The notes: generated from the letters alone by a model not told the origin. 15,004 nt of DNA from an uncultured Sphingopyxis sp. (GCA_936933955.1 CAKZIN010000041.1:1-15004), one strand, 5' to 3'. Shown: positions 1 through 6,348, counted from the first letter of the stretch. Translations and numbers: made by a program.

Positions 1-590
1 TTGTGCCGGAGGCGGGGGACATGTACCCGACTGGCTTCAGCACGCGCGTGGAACTCTCCGGCGTCAGCGAGCCGCTGGACGGCGCGGCGCGGCCCGGCCA
101 CTTCACGGGTGTCGCCACGGTCGTCCTGAAACTGCTGAACCTGGTGCAGCCCGCCCGGGCGTACTTCGGCGAGAAGGACTGGCAGCAACTGGCGGTCGTC
201 CGGCGCATGGTCGCCGACCTGAACGTGCCTGTGGAGGTCGTGGGCGTGCCTACCGTCCGCGCGGAGTCCGGGCTGGCCCTGAGCAGCCGCAACGCTTACC
301 TTTCTGCGGAGGAGCTGGAACGCGCCACCGTCCTTTCGCGCGCGCTGCGGGCCGTGCAGGCGGCCTACGCGGGCGGCGAGCGCAGCACGGCGGCGCTCAG
401 GCAGGCCGGGCTGACCGTCCTGAACGCCGAAGCCGAGGTGAACCTGGATTACCTGACCATCGTGGACAGCAACCTTCAGGAGCACGCCACCGTGACGGAC
501 GATCCCTTCAACCGCATTCTGATCGCCGCGCGGCTGTTCGGCGTGCGCCTCATCGACAACATGCCCCTGAGTGCCGGGGGGCCAGCGTGA
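1..590 (+). CDS. panC: pantothenate synthetase, C-terminal part (5' end outside window)
   Basis: PanC condenses pantoate with beta-alanine using ATP to make pantothenate, the coenzyme A precursor, in the cytoplasm. About 195 residues are present, matching roughly the last two thirds of the usual ~280; the N-terminal HxGH nucleotide-binding motif lies upstream of the window, so the GTG at base 3 is just an internal codon. Visible family motifs are RPGHFTGVATVVLKLLNLVQ, YFGEKDWQQL, the GLALSSRNAYLS signature and the C-terminal RLIDN. The stop overlaps the start of the next gene in a GTGA junction, implying translational coupling with pilT. Serine is written mostly AGC/TCC with few TCG, unlike the sphingomonad genes after about 866. 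The flavour resembles Deinococcus. That assignment is inference; the PanC identity is firm. Confidence 0.93.
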   Translation, partial: VPEAGDMYPTGFSTRVELSGVSEPLDGAARPGHFTGVATVVLKLLNLVQPARAYFGEKDWQQLAVVRRMVADLNVPVEVVGVPTVRAESGLALSSRNAYLSAEELERATVLSRALRAVQAAYAGGERSTAALRQAGLTVLNAEAEVNLDYLTIVDSNLQEHATVTDDPFNRILIAARLFGVRLIDNMPLSAGGPA

Positions 591-865
591 CCCTGGATGA
601 ACTGCTGAGTACCATGGTGTCGCGCCGCGCCTCGGACATTCACCTTCAGGCCGGCAGCCCCCCGATGGGCCGCGTGGACGGCCTGCTGGTGCCGTTCGGT
701 GCGGTGCCGCTCGGGCCGGCAGACACCAGTGCCCTGGCCCAGGCCATCCTGACGCCCGAGCAGTGGGAGGACTTCGAGTACCGCCAGGAGCTGGACACCG
801 CCTACAGCGTGCCGGGCCTGGGCCGGTTCCGCTGCAACATCTTCCGCCAGCGCGGCGCGGTCGGC
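587..865 (+). pseudogene. pilT: PilT-family twitching-motility ATPase, N-terminal fragment truncated at a junction
   Basis: PilT is the hexameric ATPase that retracts type IV pili at the inner membrane. Only about 93 residues are credible: the PAS-like N-terminal domain with MTLDELLSTMVSRRASDIHL, then GLGRFRCNIFRQRGAVG. A PilT would next continue through a hydrophobic stretch to the Walker A GxTGSGKS, and none of this is present. The frame stays open to 1942, but beyond about 865 the translation is compositionally odd and is the antisense of the vWA gene on the other strand. The GTG start at 587 overlaps the panC stop. The break is shared with the opposite-strand gene, so this is better seen as cut by a sequence join than as a decayed gene. 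Sequence style suggests Deinococcus. Confidence 0.85.
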
Positions 866-866
866 A
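848..866. other. probable chimeric junction (Deinococcus-like to sphingomonad-like sequence)
   Basis: PilT similarity on the + strand ends at about 865, and the vWA protein on the - strand stops being recognisable at about the same place. The ~19 bases here read plausibly both as PilT (FRQRGAV) and as the vWA protein (ADRAALA), so the two sequences probably joined at a short shared GC-rich word. No insertion sequence, target duplication, integrase or attachment site is visible. Codon style and coding strand both change across the point. The exact base of the join cannot be fixed by reading. Confidence 0.75.
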
Positions 867-2008
867 CCGCCACCCGCGGCGATCGCGAAGCTGCGACACG
901 GGAGCGGCCCGAGCGCCTCGCCGAGCGTCGGCCTGCCATCGCTGACGAGGATGCAGACGTCGCTCGGGCTGAGCGCGGCGAGCTGGCCAAAGCCGGTCGC
1001 CCCCGCGTAGCGCTCACGCTGCAACGCTGCGCGCAGATCGCCCGCGGCGATGGTGCGGCTCTCACGCGCGGTGCTGTCGAAGCTGGTGAGCTCAACCTCC
1101 CGCACGCCAAACGCCGCGACCGCCTCCTCCACCCGCGCGATCAGCGGCGCGGCATCGACGTCGAGCATCGAGCGCGAACGATCCCACAGGATGCGGACGC
1201 TGCGCACCGGCGCGGCGCTCGCGTCGGGAAGCCGCCCGCCGATCTGCCAGCTGCGTTCTCGCGTCAACGGATGCTGCGCGGCGAGCGGGCGGGTGGCGGG
1301 ACCGGGGCGCAGCACCAGTTCGCTCGCCAGGTCGCCGCGGTCGCTGCGCACCTCGGTGCCGAGCGCGCGTCCGCCGAGCGTGGCGCTCGCCCCGCCCTCC
1401 GCATCGGGCCATACGCGCACCGACCAGGCGCCCGTGTCGACACCGAGCACGATCGGCAGGCGGCTTTCCGCCCCGATCGGCGCGACGAAGCGCAGTCGGA
1501 TTCGGCGGCCTTCGGGCCCGATCGGGAAGACGCGCGTGGTGAAGCCGCCGGTGGCGCGGTCGACCTCTCCCAACGCGGGATCGACGCGCTCACGCACCCG
1601 CGCTTCGTAGGCGGCGGCGGCCTTGGCCTGTTCGACGAGGCTCGCTTCAATCAGCGTTCCACCGACGTCGAGCGCATAGCCATTGACCACCGCGCCGGTG
1701 GGAAGCGCCACCTCCAGATGACCTTCGAGCCGCTGTTCCCCCGCGGCTCCGGCGAAGCGCAGCTCGAGCTCATAGTCGGCAAGCGCGCCGCGCGGGCGTA
1801 CCTCCAGCCGATACTCCAGCAGCCGCAGCGCGATGCGGTTTTCGGGCGTGCGAACCCCGCCGCGGTAGGCGGTGAGCGACGGGTTGGCAGCGAGCGGTTG
1901 CGCTTGCGTCGCGCGGCGATCGAATTGCGCTGCTGCCGCTGAAGGCGTCGCCAGCAGCACCGCCATCGCCAGCAAAGATGAAGTCAGAACCCCGCGCTTC
2001 GCCGTCAT
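866..2008 (-). pseudogene. VIT/vWA domain exported protein, C-terminus lost at the junction
   Basis: The ATG at 2008 begins a Sec-type signal peptide (MTAKRG, then a hydrophobic run ending SAAAAQ, residues 1-28), so the product is exported. Residues ~55-185 look like a vault/inter-alpha-trypsin (VIT) domain, with the conserved EASLVEQAKAAAAYEARV and VFPIGPEGRRIRLRF segments. Residues ~270-380 form a von Willebrand A domain with the MIDAS triad as DRSRS (D276, S278, S280), a later ILVSDGRP strand (D357) and the start of the next strand (CRSFAIA). The rest of the vWA domain and anything after it is missing because the sequence changes source at about 866; the reading frame runs on to 476 but is antisense to pilT and panC there. 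Such proteins are usually large surface or periplasmic adhesion-like proteins. The substrate or partner is unknown. Confidence 0.8.
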
Positions 2009-2031
2009 GCCTACCCCCCATGCCTACGTGG

Positions 2032-2059
2032 AGGATAACTCGACCAGCGAGCGTGACAA
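2032..2059 (-). promoter_or_regulatory. possible sigma-70 promoter of the VIT/vWA gene
   Basis: On the minus strand TTGTCA (2059-2054) is followed after 16 bases by TATCCT (2037-2032), 24 bases upstream of the ATG at 2008. A purine-rich GGGGGGT precedes the start codon. The match is by eye only and such motifs are common; no expression evidence. Confidence 0.35.
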
Positions 2060-2081
2060 TGCGATTAACGCGTAACGCAAG

Positions 2082-2160
2082 GTGCTCCTGCGAAAGCAGG
2101 AGCCTAGGGCGTCAAAGCGCCGTTCCTTCCCGCTCTGGGCTCCTGCTTTCGCAGGAGCAC
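2082..2160. repeat. inverted pair of a 26-bp palindromic intergenic repeat
   Basis: Two copies of a palindromic unit face each other. The 23 bases at 2082-2104 are the exact reverse complement of 2138-2160, separated by 33 bases. Each copy is itself a hairpin, with stem GCTCCTGC/GCAGGAGC and a 4-base loop. A third copy lies at 4274-4299. The pair can therefore form either two small hairpins or one long 23-bp stem. It sits in the 235-bp gap between ctrA and the VIT/vWA gene, both on the minus strand. Intergenic placement, multiple copies and perfect symmetry fit a REP-like element or a mobile terminator-like sequence. No transposase is nearby. Confidence 0.85.
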
Positions 2161-2168
2161 GGCGCTAA

Positions 2169-2214
2169 ACGATCGGTCGACGATCGTCGGCCACGCTCCG
2201 TCCTTCGCCGGACG
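2169..2214 (-). terminator. two small hairpins downstream of ctrA
   Basis: After the ctrA stop (2244), in the direction of transcription, CGTCC/GGACG (2214-2199, six-base loop) is followed by ACGATCG/CGATCGT (2187-2169, five-base loop). Neither is followed by a clear T-run, so termination is only a guess. With the inverted repeat further on, the gap is dense in secondary structure. Confidence 0.3.
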
Positions 2215-2243
2215 CAAGTGAGGGCGCTGTAGAGCAACCTTCG

Positions 2244-2969
2244 TCAGGCGACGCGCAATTCCGCGACCTCCGCGGGCGCATCGGTGCCGACCTCGTTCTG
2301 ATCGCGCAGGACGTAGCCGCGGCCCCAGACCGTTTCGATATAATTCTCACCCCCGCAGGCGAGGCTCAGCTTCTTGCGCAGCTTGCAGATGAACACGTCG
2401 ATGATCTTGAGCTCGGGCTCGTCCATCCCGCCATAGAGGTGGTTGAGGAACATTTCCTTTGTCAGCGTCGTGCCCTTGCGCAGCGAAAGCAGCTCGAGCA
2501 TCTGATATTCCTTGCCGGTCAGATGCACGCGCGCGCCGTCGACCTCGACCGTCTTGGCGTCGAGGTTCACCGCGAGCTTGCCGGTGCGGATGATCGACTG
2601 CGAATGGCCCTTCGATCGGCGCACCACCGCCTGGATACGCGCCACCAGTTCTTCGCGGTGAAAGGGTTTGGTGACATAGTCGTCGGCGCCGAAGCCAAAG
2701 CTGCGGACCTTCGATTCCATCTCGCTCACGCCCGACAGGATCAGCACCGGCGTCTGCACCTTGGCGACGCGCAGCTTCTTGAGCACGTCGTAGCCGTGCA
2801 TATCGGGGAGGTTGAGGTCGAGGAGGATGATGTCGTAATCATACAACTTTCCGAGATCGAGGCCCTCCTCCCCAAGGTCGGTGTTGTAGACGTTGAAGCC
2901 CTCGACGGTGAGCATCGTCTCGATCGCCTTGGCGGTCGTCGGCTCGTCTTCGATCAGCAGTACCCGCAT
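2244..2969 (-). CDS. ctrA: cell-cycle response regulator CtrA
   Basis: CtrA is the OmpR-type master regulator of the alphaproteobacterial cell cycle, motility and division, acting as a DNA-binding transcription factor when phosphorylated. The 241-residue protein has a receiver domain (MRVLLIEDEP start, phosphoacceptor D51 in ILLDLNLPD, K101 in TKPF) and a winged-helix output domain (LTGKEYQMLELLSLRKGTTL, then NYIETVWGRGYVLRD, about 128-223). The frame is open upstream to 3089; the ATG at 2969 is chosen because MRVLLIEDE is the conserved family N-terminus and a purine-rich GGGGGAC lies just upstream. The C-terminus ends in small hydrophobic residues (RVA), as in Caulobacter CtrA, where the end is a ClpXP degron; that role is inferred here. 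A near-consensus CtrA box upstream suggests autoregulation. The neighbour rluA is divergent. Confidence 0.96.
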   Translation of the reverse strand: MRVLLIEDEPTTAKAIETMLTVEGFNVYNTDLGEEGLDLGKLYDYDIILLDLNLPDMHGYDVLKKLRVAKVQTPVLILSGVSEMESKVRSFGFGADDYVTKPFHREELVARIQAVVRRSKGHSQSIIRTGKLAVNLDAKTVEVDGARVHLTGKEYQMLELLSLRKGTTLTKEMFLNHLYGGMDEPELKIIDVFICKLRKKLSLACGGENYIETVWGRGYVLRDQNEVGTDAPAEVAELRVA

Positions 2970-3098
2970 GCACCCGTCCCCCGTCATCCCGCGTGACCGG
3001 CGTAAATGCGCGGTTTTCGAGCGATCCCCCATGGACCGCACCCGCGCCGCCATCACGGCCAATGCGACGTTAACCTTCGCTCTTCTCACCGCAAATGG

Positions 3099-3113
3099 TT
3101 AATTTAGCCCTAA
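3099..3113 (-). promoter_or_regulatory. near-consensus CtrA binding box upstream of ctrA
   Basis: The minus strand reads TTAGGGCTAAATTAA, i.e. TTAG-N7-TTAA, one base from the established CtrA consensus TTAA-N7-TTAA. The second half extends to TTAACCAT (3102-3095), matching the extended half-site. A further GTTAAC palindrome lies at 3069-3074. The box is 130 bp upstream of the ctrA ATG and about 40 bp upstream of rluA, so it could act on either gene. No GANTC (CcrM) site occurs in 2970-3150. Binding is inferred, not shown. Confidence 0.6.
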
Positions 3114-3138
3114 GCTTGCTTGCTGCCGCGCTAAGCTT
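3110..3138. repeat. paired CTAAGCTT direct repeats in the ctrA/rluA intergenic region
   Basis: CTAAGCTT occurs at 3110-3117 and again at 3131-3138, start-to-start 21 bp, i.e. two helical turns, so both would face the same side of the DNA. The first copy overlaps the CtrA box. The rest of the 181-bp divergent region (2970-3150) is GC-rich near ctrA and AT-richer at 3060-3150, where promoters are most likely. No confident -35/-10 pair was found. Confidence 0.4.
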
Positions 3139-3150
3139 CGCTGACAAAGC

Positions 3151-3852
3151 GTGAAGCTCATGCCCGAAACGCATCCGACCTCCTTCGCCCGCGCGTCGTC
3201 AGCGCTGATCGCCGTGCTGGCTGAGCATGCCGACGGCTGGATCGTCGACAAGCCTGCGGGGGTGCCGGTCGATCGCCCGCGCGACGGCAGCGCGACGCTC
3301 AGCGACCTGCTCGCACGGCAGGGGCTGGGGCGTGCGGAGCGGCTGCTCCCCGCGCACCGGCTCGACCGTGATACGTCGGGCTGCCTCCTCATCGCGCGCA
3401 CCCGCGGCGCGCTCAAGCGGTGGGGCGCCGCGTTCGAGGCGGGCGCGGTCGACAAACGCTACCTCGCCTTGGTCGAGGGCGTGGTCGCGCAGGGCGACGG
3501 CGTCATCGACCTCGCGCTTAGCAAGCGGTCGAGCGCGGCGGCGGGGTGGCGCATGGTGCCCGACCCGGCGGGAGCACGCGCGCTCACCCGCTGGCGCCGC
3601 GTCGCGGTCGAAGGCGCGCGCACGCTGCTCGAACTGCGTCCGGAAACCGGCCGCACGCACCAGCTGCGCGTTCACTGCGCCAGCGGCCTAGGTCATCCGA
3701 TCGTCGGCGATCCCGTCTACGGCGAAGCGCACCCCGCCGGGATGATGCTCCACGCAGCGGAGTTGGTGGTTACAATCGAGGGCGAGACGCGGCTGGCCGC
3801 CGTGGCGCCCTTTCCGGCCCGCTTCGCCGCGCTGGGCTTTGCCGCGTCATGA
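3151..3852 (+). CDS. RluA-family RNA pseudouridine synthase
   Basis: The enzyme isomerises uridine to pseudouridine in rRNA or tRNA. The 233-residue protein carries the RluA-family catalytic motif HRLDRDTSG (residues 69-77, catalytic Asp72), the RPETGRTHQLRVH motif and GHPIVGDPVYG near the C-terminus. The N-terminal DGWIVDKPAGVPV is the usual family entry strand. No S4 RNA-binding domain is seen, which argues against RluC/RluD; the target base cannot be told from sequence. Start is GTG at 3151, with an alternative ATG at 3160. The stop overlaps the arfB start by 4 bp (ATGA), so the two genes are very likely co-translated. It is divergent from ctrA and shares its regulatory region. Confidence 0.92.
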   Translation: MKLMPETHPTSFARASSALIAVLAEHADGWIVDKPAGVPVDRPRDGSATLSDLLARQGLGRAERLLPAHRLDRDTSGCLLIARTRGALKRWGAAFEAGAVDKRYLALVEGVVAQGDGVIDLALSKRSSAAAGWRMVPDPAGARALTRWRRVAVEGARTLLELRPETGRTHQLRVHCASGLGHPIVGDPVYGEAHPAGMMLHAAELVVTIEGETRLAAVAPFPARFAALGFAAS

Positions 3853-4247
3853 GCGAACTCCCCGAACATGCCTTAGCCGAGCGCTTCATCGGCGCGTCGG
3901 GACCGGGCGGGCAGCATGTCAACAAAGTCGCGACAGCCTGCCAGCTGTTCGTCGACGCAACCGCGCTGGGGCTGCATCCTGCGGTCTACGCGCGGCTCAA
4001 GCTGCTCGCGGGGCGGCGGATGCGGAGCGACGGCGTGGTGGTCATTACCGCGCAGAGCTTTCGCACGCGCGAGGCGAACCGCGAGGACGCGCGCGCCCGC
4101 ATGCTGGCGCTGCTCGACAAGGCTAGCGAGCGCCCCGAACGGCGCATCGCCACCAAACCCTCCCGCGCGGCCAAGGCGAAGCGGGTCGATGCCAAAAAGG
4201 CACGCAGCGCGGTCAAGGCCGGGCGCGGGCGAGTGGGCGCGGAGTAG
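3849..4247 (+). CDS. arfB: alternative ribosome-rescue factor ArfB (GGQ peptidyl-tRNA hydrolase)
   Basis: ArfB (YaeJ/ICT1 family) enters ribosomes stalled at mRNA ends and hydrolyses the peptidyl-tRNA. The 132-residue protein has the catalytic motif in GASGPGGQHVNKVAT (GGQ at 20-22), a single RF-1-like domain without codon-recognition domains, and a Lys/Arg-rich C-terminal tail (RAAKAKRVDAKKARSAVKAG), which in E. coli ArfB enters the empty mRNA channel. Length is close to the ~140 of the family. The ATG overlaps the rluA-family stop (ATGA), forming a two-gene operon. The gene ends convergently with the DUF4167 gene, with a palindromic repeat between them. Confidence 0.93.
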   Translation: MSELPEHALAERFIGASGPGGQHVNKVATACQLFVDATALGLHPAVYARLKLLAGRRMRSDGVVVITAQSFRTREANREDARARMLALLDKASERPERRIATKPSRAAKAKRVDAKKARSAVKAGRGRVGAE

Positions 4248-4273
4248 CGCGTGGAGACGGAGCGCGTGCCGCG

Positions 4274-4299
4274 CTAGGCTCCTGCTCTCGCAGGAGCAC
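4274..4299. repeat. third copy of the 26-bp palindromic repeat, between convergent genes
   Basis: This copy differs at one base in 26 from the reverse complement of the 2082-2107 copy (loop TCTC instead of TTTC). It keeps the GCTCCTGC/GCAGGAGC stem. It lies in the 84-bp gap between the 3' ends of arfB and the DUF4167 gene, a place where a bidirectional terminator would be expected, though no T-run follows. Confidence 0.8.
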
Positions 4300-4331
4300 C
4301 GGCAGATGAGCGCTTTCCGTGCGGGGCGACC

Positions 4332-5216
4332 TCAGCCCTCGCTTTCCTCCACCACCACCTTGCGCGGACGGCCGCGGCGGCGGGGGGCGGGGGCTTCTTC
4401 GGCGGGAGCGTCGACACTGGCGGTATCAGGCGCCTCGCTCGAATTGGGCGCGTCCGATAGGTCGAAGTCGTCGCGCATCGGGATCGCGTCCATCGCCCCG
4501 ATCGCGGGCGGGAGCACCGCGATGTCGATCGCCGCGGGCGTGTCGTCAAAGCTGCCGACGCCGTCGCCGATCGAGCGATCGTCGCGGCGCGGGCTACGTT
4601 CGCGGTTGTAGCGGCGCTCCTCGCCACCGCGCTCGCGGCGCTGATAATCGCCACCGTCGCGCGGAGCACTGTCGCGGTCGCCACGCTCGTAGCGGTCGCC
4701 CTCGTCGCGGCGCGGCTGGCGTTCGGCGCGCGGGCGGTCCTCGCCCCCCCGCTCACCGTCACGCGAGTCGTAGCCGTTGCGGCGTGGCTGACGGTCGCCC
4801 TCCGCATCGTCGCGGCGCGGACGGTCCTGCCGCTCGGCGCGGTCCTGCGGACGCTGGCGCGGCGCACGGCCGACTGCGTCGATCGCGTCGAATTCGTCGC
4901 CTTCGCCCTCGTCCTGATCATCGCGGGGTTCGTCGTCGCGATCCTGGAACCGCGCGCGCTGTTCCTCCTGCCGGGTGCGCGAGTCGGAGAGGACGCGGAA
5001 GTAATGGTCGGCGAACTGCAGATAATATTCGGTCAGCACGCGGTCGCCCGACATCTGCGCGTCGCGCGCCATGTTCTTATACTTTTCGAGCAGCTGCGCC
5101 GCATTGCCGCGCGCGCGGCTGTCGATGCGATTGCCGGAATCGAAACCTCCGCGATTGCCGCCCTGCGGCCGCGGGTTGTTGCGACCGCGACGGCGGCCGT
5201 TCTGGCGATTGTTCAT
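4332..5216 (-). CDS. DUF4167 domain protein, basic N-terminus, charged low-complexity middle
   Basis: The 294-residue protein begins MNNRQNGRRRGRNNPRPQGG, an Arg/Asn/Gly-rich stretch. It is followed by the conserved DUF4167 core at about 35-80, with AAQLLEKYKNMARDAQ and YYLQFADHYFRVL. Residues ~85-225 are low-complexity, dominated by Arg, Asp, Glu and Gly. The tail carries RRRGRPRKVVV, resembling an AT-hook (GRP core in a basic setting) before an acidic end. Function is unknown for the family, and nucleic-acid binding is only inferred from composition. The ATG at 5216 is chosen over in-frame codons further upstream (frame open to 5420) because MNNRQNGRRRG is the family's usual start. It lies downstream of prmC on the same strand, after a 301-bp leader, a common alphaproteobacterial arrangement. 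Confidence 0.88.
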   Translation of the reverse strand: MNNRQNGRRRGRNNPRPQGGNRGGFDSGNRIDSRARGNAAQLLEKYKNMARDAQMSGDRVLTEYYLQFADHYFRVLSDSRTRQEEQRARFQDRDDEPRDDQDEGEGDEFDAIDAVGRAPRQRPQDRAERQDRPRRDDAEGDRQPRRNGYDSRDGERGGEDRPRAERQPRRDEGDRYERGDRDSAPRDGGDYQRRERGGEERRYNRERSPRRDDRSIGDGVGSFDDTPAAIDIAVLPPAIGAMDAIPMRDDFDLSDAPNSSEAPDTASVDAPAEEAPAPRRRGRPRKVVVEESEG

Positions 5217-5517
5217 GCGGTTGTGCGTTCCAAGCTTTCGAGTGCCAAGCTGAAGCGGTTCCTGTCGGATCCTCTGGCGGAGCGATGGAACCGGCCGGTC
5301 CGGTTCCCGCAAAAGCCCCGCAAAGCCGCCATTCCGGCGGTGCTGCCCGCCGCTCCTGTGCGAAGCGTTCCACTGCGGTCCGGTCCACGCCCAGGGAGCG
5401 CGACCCATCGCGGCAAACATTCGCGTCGATGGAGCGGGTGAAAGCGGGAGCGGCCAAAGCCAGCCTCACCCCTCTTTCGCGCGCCAGCGTTAGCAGCGCA
5501 CGACGCGAGTGCAAGCA
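5217..5517 (-). promoter_or_regulatory. 301-bp leader between prmC and the DUF4167 gene, with a strong hairpin
   Basis: No convincing gene lies here. An 8-bp perfect stem GGAACCGG/CCGGTTCC with a 5-base loop sits at 5287-5307, about 70 bp upstream of the DUF4167 start. It could be a terminator for the hisS operon (no T-run seen) or part of a structured 5' UTR. Open frames cross the region (including an ATG overlapping the prmC stop as TAATG), but their translations show no domain, signal or family pattern. The length is enough for an own promoter for the DUF4167 gene. Confidence 0.4.
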
Positions 5518-6348
5518 TTATCGTGCGAGCAGCAGCGCCCGGTCGCGTCCGCCAAGGTCCTGCGCCATCCGCAGAACCGTCAGCCCCGCTTCGACCGCAA
5601 TCGCGCGGACGGATGCTGCCTGGCGGTGCCCGATCTCCACCGCCGCGATCCCGTCCTCAGCGAGCAACTGCGGGAGCGCGGGCAGAATCGCGCGATAATC
5701 GTCGAGTCCGTCGCTGCCCGCCCACAGCGCCTCCGCGGGCTCATGGATCAGGCTCGGCGCAGCGTCGGGATCGCCCTCTGCGATGTAGGGCGGATTGGCG
5801 AGGATGAGGTCGAAGCGGCCCAGCGCCGCGAGGGCAGCACGATCCTTCCAGTCGCCAGCGACGACCTCCGCACGCTGCGCCAGGTGGAGCCCCGCGCGAT
5901 TCCTCTCGGCCCAGCTACGCGCCTCCGCCGACCGCTCGAGCCCCACGCCGCTCGCGGCCCGCCACTGGTCGAGCGCGGCGAACAGCAGCGTGCCCGGCCC
6001 GGTGCCAAGGTCGAGGATCCGCCGCGGCGCCCAGCCGGGCCGCTCCTCCAGCACAGCGCGCAGCAGCGTTTCGCTGTCGCTGCGCGGGATAAGCGCGCCC
6101 CGCCCGACGGCAAGCCGTATAGTCCAGAAGTCCGCATGGCCGAGGACATAGGCGAGCGGCTCACCCGCAGCGCGGCGCGCGATCAGCTCGGCGAAGTGTT
6201 CCGGAACATCTTCGGGCGGCGAGAACAGCAGCGCCGATCGCTCCACCCCCAACGTGTGCGCCAGCAGCAGCTCGGCCTCGTAACGCGGATCGTCAGCCAC
6301 CGCCGCCAGCGCCGCCGCACCCGCATTGAGCGCCGCGCGCAGGCTCAC
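5518..6348 (-). CDS. prmC: peptide chain release factor N5-glutamine methyltransferase
   Basis: PrmC methylates the glutamine of the GGQ motif in release factors RF1 and RF2 using S-adenosylmethionine, raising termination efficiency. The 276-residue protein shows the N-terminal helical domain with GEPLAYVLGHADFW (62-75), the SAM-binding motif ILDLGTGPGT (111-120) and the catalytic NPPY (185-188). Length matches the family. The GTG start overlaps the prfA stop by 4 bp (GTGA), so it is translationally coupled to the gene for its own substrate. It is third in the hisS-prfA-prmC operon. Confidence 0.96.
   Translation of the reverse strand: MSLRAALNAGAAALAAVADDPRYEAELLLAHTLGVERSALLFSPPEDVPEHFAELIARRAAGEPLAYVLGHADFWTIRLAVGRGALIPRSDSETLLRAVLEERPGWAPRRILDLGTGPGTLLFAALDQWRAASGVGLERSAEARSWAERNRAGLHLAQRAEVVAGDWKDRAALAALGRFDLILANPPYIAEGDPDAAPSLIHEPAEALWAGSDGLDDYRAILPALPQLLAEDGIAAVEIGHRQAASVRAIAVEAGLTVLRMAQDLGGRDRALLLAR

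Noticed and set aside
476..865. Continuation of the VIT/vWA frame on the minus strand into pilT and panC
   Set aside because: The translation is antisense to clear panC and pilT coding sequence and has no vWA features.
1..865. panC-pilT as a genuine horizontally acquired island
   Set aside because: No integrase, repeats or tRNA boundary; the join falls inside two genes at a shared short word. Not excluded, but less likely than a chimera.
866..1942. Continuation of the pilT reading frame to a 451-residue protein
   Set aside because: After about 865 the translation loses all PilT motifs (no Walker A) and lies antisense to a well-supported signal peptide/VIT/vWA gene.
2970..3089. N-terminal extension of CtrA by 40 residues
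   Set aside because: The family starts at MRVLLIEDE, and the extension is not conserved-looking and covers the promoter side.
5213..5518. 101-residue minus frame whose ATG overlaps the prmC stop (TAATG) and which ends at the DUF4167 start
   Set aside because: The overlap looks like coupling, but the Arg/Gly-rich translation has no hydrophobic core pattern or recognisable motif. It is kept as a leader region instead.
4319..5698. 459-residue + strand frame opposite the DUF4167 gene
   Set aside because: Antisense of an Arg/Asp-rich low-complexity gene, giving an Arg-rich artefact.
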